This document shows positions 5,438 to 7,205 of a DNA stretch of 7,205 bases, piece by piece. The translations under genes and the position numbers were made by a program. The stretch spans positions 1-7,205 of the forward strand of contig QHVY01000160.1 of the NCBI GenBank assembly GCA_003223695.1, written 5' to 3'. Below the pieces are notes generated by a model. The model searched no databases. It was not told where the DNA came from and was given only the letters and a program-made list of their open reading frames with translations. This DNA is from Acidobacteriota bacterium. Lineage in GTDB: Bacteria; Acidobacteriota; Thermoanaerobaculia; Gp7-AA8. Position 1 is the first letter of the stretch; every line of letters starts with the position of its first letter.

Positions 5438-6212
5438 TAAACGAGTCCACAAAACGATTTCTCTGGGTGCCGACGGCAGCGTTTCGCTTGACACGCACAA
5501 CGGTACGATCGTAGTGACGACGTGGAATCAGCCGACGGTCGACGTCAACGCGCGCATCGAGCCGGGCGAATGGACTTCGAGCGACGATGTGGAAAAGACG
5601 CAGATTAAAGTCACCGGGTCGGCGAACAACGTGCGTATCGAATCCGACTACTCCGATGTGCCGACTCGCTTCACATGGTTCGGCGTCAGCCGGAACCTTC
5701 CGCTCGTTCATTACACGATTTCAATGCCGGCGACAGCACGCCTCAGCATTGAGGATCACAACGCGAATGTCCGCGTCACCGGCCTGCGCAACGATCTGCG
5801 CGTGAGCAGTCACAACGGTTCCGTCGAAGTCGCCGATCTCGATGGAGCAGCGGAGATCGAGACGCACAATGGCGATGTACGCGTCGCATACAGCCGCTTC
5901 GCGAAATCGAGCAGCATCGAGACGCACAATGGCGGCATCGACCTCCGTCTGCCGACGTCATCGCGATTTCACGTCAACGCGAACGGCCATCACATGGACG
6001 TCAACTCCGAATTTCCCACGGTCGTGACGAAGAGCCCGCGGGAAGGCCGTTACGTCGGCGATGTCACGACTGCGCGTGCCGCCGGGATTCGGCAGGGCGC
6101 AGCCCTGCCCTACAATGGTGTGATTGCCCGACAACGGACCGACCGACTCCGAAGAGCTGGCGCAGCTCGTCAAGCGTCTCGACCGCCATCGCCGCGCGCG
6201 GCAAGCCACTGA
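5376..6212 (+). CDS. Exported DUF4097-like beta-repeat (adhesin-like) protein with altered C-terminus
   Basis: This 278-residue protein begins with a signal peptide (MRKAMMFCLILIAAVADA, cleavage likely near residue 18-19). The mature part is a chain of short beta-strand repeats built on a D/E-x-H-N-G motif: THNG at 40-43, DHNA 127-130, SHNG 145-148, THNG 163-166 and THNG 183-186, spaced 18-20 residues in the second half. This fits DUF4097, a putative beta-solenoid family widespread in Acidobacteriota and of unclear role, probably at the cell envelope. The start is set by AGGAGG at 5366. The end is odd. Normal members finish with a further G/N-rich strand, but after about residue 229 this protein turns into Arg/Ala-rich sequence (residues 251-278) that overlaps the next gene by 89 bases and includes a REP-like hairpin at 6091-6109. 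The real protein may therefore be a 3'-altered version. It follows the glycosyltransferase closely. Confidence 0.85.
   Translation: MRKAMMFCLILIAAVADAATDKRVHKTISLGADGSVSLDTHNGTIVVTTWNQPTVDVNARIEPGEWTSSDDVEKTQIKVTGSANNVRIESDYSDVPTRFTWFGVSRNLPLVHYTISMPATARLSIEDHNANVRVTGLRNDLRVSSHNGSVEVADLDGAAEIETHNGDVRVAYSRFAKSSSIETHNGGIDLRLPTSSRFHVNANGHHMDVNSEFPTVVTKSPREGRYVGDVTTARAAGIRQGAALPYNGVIARQRTDRLRRAGAARQASRPPSPRAASH
5856..5934 (+). repeat. 19-bp direct repeat, 60-bp period, in the DUF4097-like gene
   Basis: ATCGAGACGCACAATGGCG occurs identically at 5856-5874 and 5916-5934, exactly 60 bases (20 codons) apart and in the same frame. It encodes the repeated IETHNG segment. Such identity at DNA level suggests recent unit duplication or gene conversion, or strong constraint on the repeat unit. 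Confidence 0.85.
6091..6109. repeat. REP-like GC-rich hairpin near the 3' end of the DUF4097-like gene
   Basis: GGCAGGGC (6091-6098), a GCA loop, and GCCCTGCC (6102-6109) form a perfect 8-bp stem. No T-run follows, so it is not an intrinsic terminator. Hairpins of this GCAGGGC...GCCCTGC kind are common interspersed intergenic elements in GC-rich bacteria. Here it lies within the apparent coding frame, just ahead of the sensor kinase start, where an intergenic spacer would be expected. Confidence 0.7.
6111..6116 (+). promoter_or_regulatory. Candidate -10 box ahead of the GAF/PAS kinase gene
   Basis: TACAAT matches TATAAT at 5 of 6 positions and ends 7 bases before the TTG at 6124, so a transcript would start at or within one base of that codon. 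It follows the REP-like hairpin directly. No good -35 is evident because the hairpin occupies that region. It may be coincidental. Confidence 0.3.
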
Positions 6213-7205
6213 CGCGATCTCCGAGCACGCCACGCGTGCGCTTTATGAGAATCAACAGCATCTGCGGCTGCTGCAGGCGGTGGCAATTGCGGCGAACGAG
6301 TCGTCGTCGCTCGACGACGCGCTCCTGAGCGCCGTCGATCAGATTTGCACGCAGCTCGGCTGGCCCGTCGGCCACGCGTACCTGACCATCACCCAGATTC
6401 TGACGCTGAGTGACATCTGGTTCATCGCCGATCTTCAGCGCTTCGTCAATTTTCGGCGTGCATTGGAGAGCACACGTCTCGCGCCGGGAGCCGGCGCCGC
6501 AGGCAAAGCGATGGGACGCGGCATGCCGTTTTGGTCGGCTGATTTCGATTCGTTGCTTCCCTCACCAGTCGCTACAGCCGCTGCTGACGCCGGATTGAAA
6601 TCGGTTTTTGCGGTGCCGGTGGTCGGAGACGAGGGAGCGGTCGCTGTTCTCGAATTTTTCAGCGAGCAGGCGGACGAGCCCGATGCGATGCTGGTCGAAG
6701 TGGTGGGGAGGATCGGCGAGCTTCTTGGCAAAGTGCACATTCGCACCAAAACCGAGGCGACGCTGCGGAGCTCGGAGGAGCAGTACCGGCTCCTGTTTCA
6801 GGGGAATCCGCATCCGATGTGGATCTACGATACCGACTCGCTGCAGTTCATTGCCGTGAATGATGCTGCGATTCAACAGTACGGCTACGATCGCAGCGAA
6901 TTTCTGAAAATAACGCTCGCCGACCTGCAGCCGCCGGAGGAGCGTACAACGGCACGTCTGCGCGAGCATCAGCCGCCCGCCATGCGCCTTCAGTCGCGAA
7001 ATGGCGACGTCCTCGCGGTCGAGGTGACCGCGTATGAAGTGAAGCTGCCGGGCCGCCACGCACGTCTGGCGATGGCCGTCGATGTGAACGCCGCGCGGCG
7101 CACGGAAGACGCGCTGCGGGAATCGGAGCGGCGCTTTCGCGAGATGCTCGATACGATCGAGCTTCTGGCGATCCTGCTGGACGTCGTCGGCACCGTCACG
7201 TACTG
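6124..7205 (+). CDS. GAF-PAS-PAS sensor protein, probable histidine kinase, N-terminal part (cut by right edge)
   Basis: The frame is open from the TTG at 6124, which directly follows an in-frame TGA (6121-6123), to the right edge: 360 codons without a stop. Residues 1-60 form a helical lead (SEELAQLVKRLDRHRRARQA ... YENQQHLRLLQAVAIAANES). A GAF domain spans about 45-205, with GWPVGHAY at 79-86, PGAGAAGKAM at 121-130 and FAVPVVGDEGAVAVLEFFS near 162-180. A first PAS domain begins at about 217 (EEQYRLLFQGNPHPMWIYDT) and ends near 325. A second begins at about 333 (ESERRFREMLDTIELLAILL) and is cut at GTVTY. There is no membrane segment, so it is a cytoplasmic sensor. This arrangement usually leads to HisKA/HATPase domains, which would lie beyond the edge; a diguanylate cyclase output is also possible. 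There is no ATG start near the N-terminus, so TTG is inferred; the overlap with the preceding gene is 89 bases. Confidence 0.88.
   Translation, partial: MPDNGPTDSEELAQLVKRLDRHRRARQATDAISEHATRALYENQQHLRLLQAVAIAANESSSLDDALLSAVDQICTQLGWPVGHAYLTITQILTLSDIWFIADLQRFVNFRRALESTRLAPGAGAAGKAMGRGMPFWSADFDSLLPSPVATAAADAGLKSVFAVPVVGDEGAVAVLEFFSEQADEPDAMLVEVVGRIGELLGKVHIRTKTEATLRSSEEQYRLLFQGNPHPMWIYDTDSLQFIAVNDAAIQQYGYDRSEFLKITLADLQPPEERTTARLREHQPPAMRLQSRNGDVLAVEVTAYEVKLPGRHARLAMAVDVNAARRTEDALRESERRFREMLDTIELLAILLDVVGTVTY

Overview
This is a GC-rich bacterial window with tightly packed genes. The organism is probably a soil or sediment bacterium of the Acidobacteriota or a neighbouring phylum. That placement is inferred from three things: the gene styles (a DUF4097-type repeat protein, zinc-ribbon membrane proteins, and GAF/PAS kinases with a GWPVGHAY motif), the intergenic repeat whose arms begin TGTCATCCCGAGCGTAGCGAG, and the base composition. 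No rRNA or other phylogenetic marker is present. I see no phage genes, transposase, CRISPR array or tRNA.

Layout, left to right. A secreted-protein gene runs off the left edge (172 to 1, minus). It is divergent from a small zinc-ribbon membrane-protein gene (250-750, plus). That gene converges, across a REP-like inverted repeat (758-866), on a two-component pair on the minus strand. The pair is a membrane-bound Cache-HAMP-HisKA_3 histidine kinase (3204-1498) and its NarL/FixJ response regulator (1501-872), joined by a 4-base overlap. Divergent from the kinase, across 109 bases, is a stand-alone receiver-domain protein (3314-3697). It is followed by a strong rho-independent terminator (3750-3781), a PMT/GT39-like membrane glycosyltransferase (about 3734-5437), a signal-peptide-bearing DUF4097-like repeat protein (5376-6212), and the first 360 codons of a soluble GAF-PAS-PAS sensor kinase gene that leaves the right edge (6124 onward).

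Functionally, the centre is a sensory locus. An extracytoplasmic Cache sensor signals to a LuxR-type transcription factor, next to a receiver domain without an output domain and near a second, GAF/PAS-type kinase. The single receiver could act as a phosphate sink or be a partner of either kinase. The glycosyltransferase and the DUF4097-like protein are envelope proteins whose link to the signalling genes is positional only.

The most notable points are structural. They are a perfect 10-bp AT-rich palindrome inside the zinc-ribbon gene; a G-rich heptamer tandem array in the same gene; an intrinsic terminator lying over the only usable early start codon of the glycosyltransferase; -10-like boxes 6-9 bases ahead of several start codons, suggesting leaderless or near-leaderless mRNAs; and a DUF4097-like gene whose 3' end seems to be replaced by a REP-like hairpin just before the last kinase. 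I do not see a clearly new multi-gene system.
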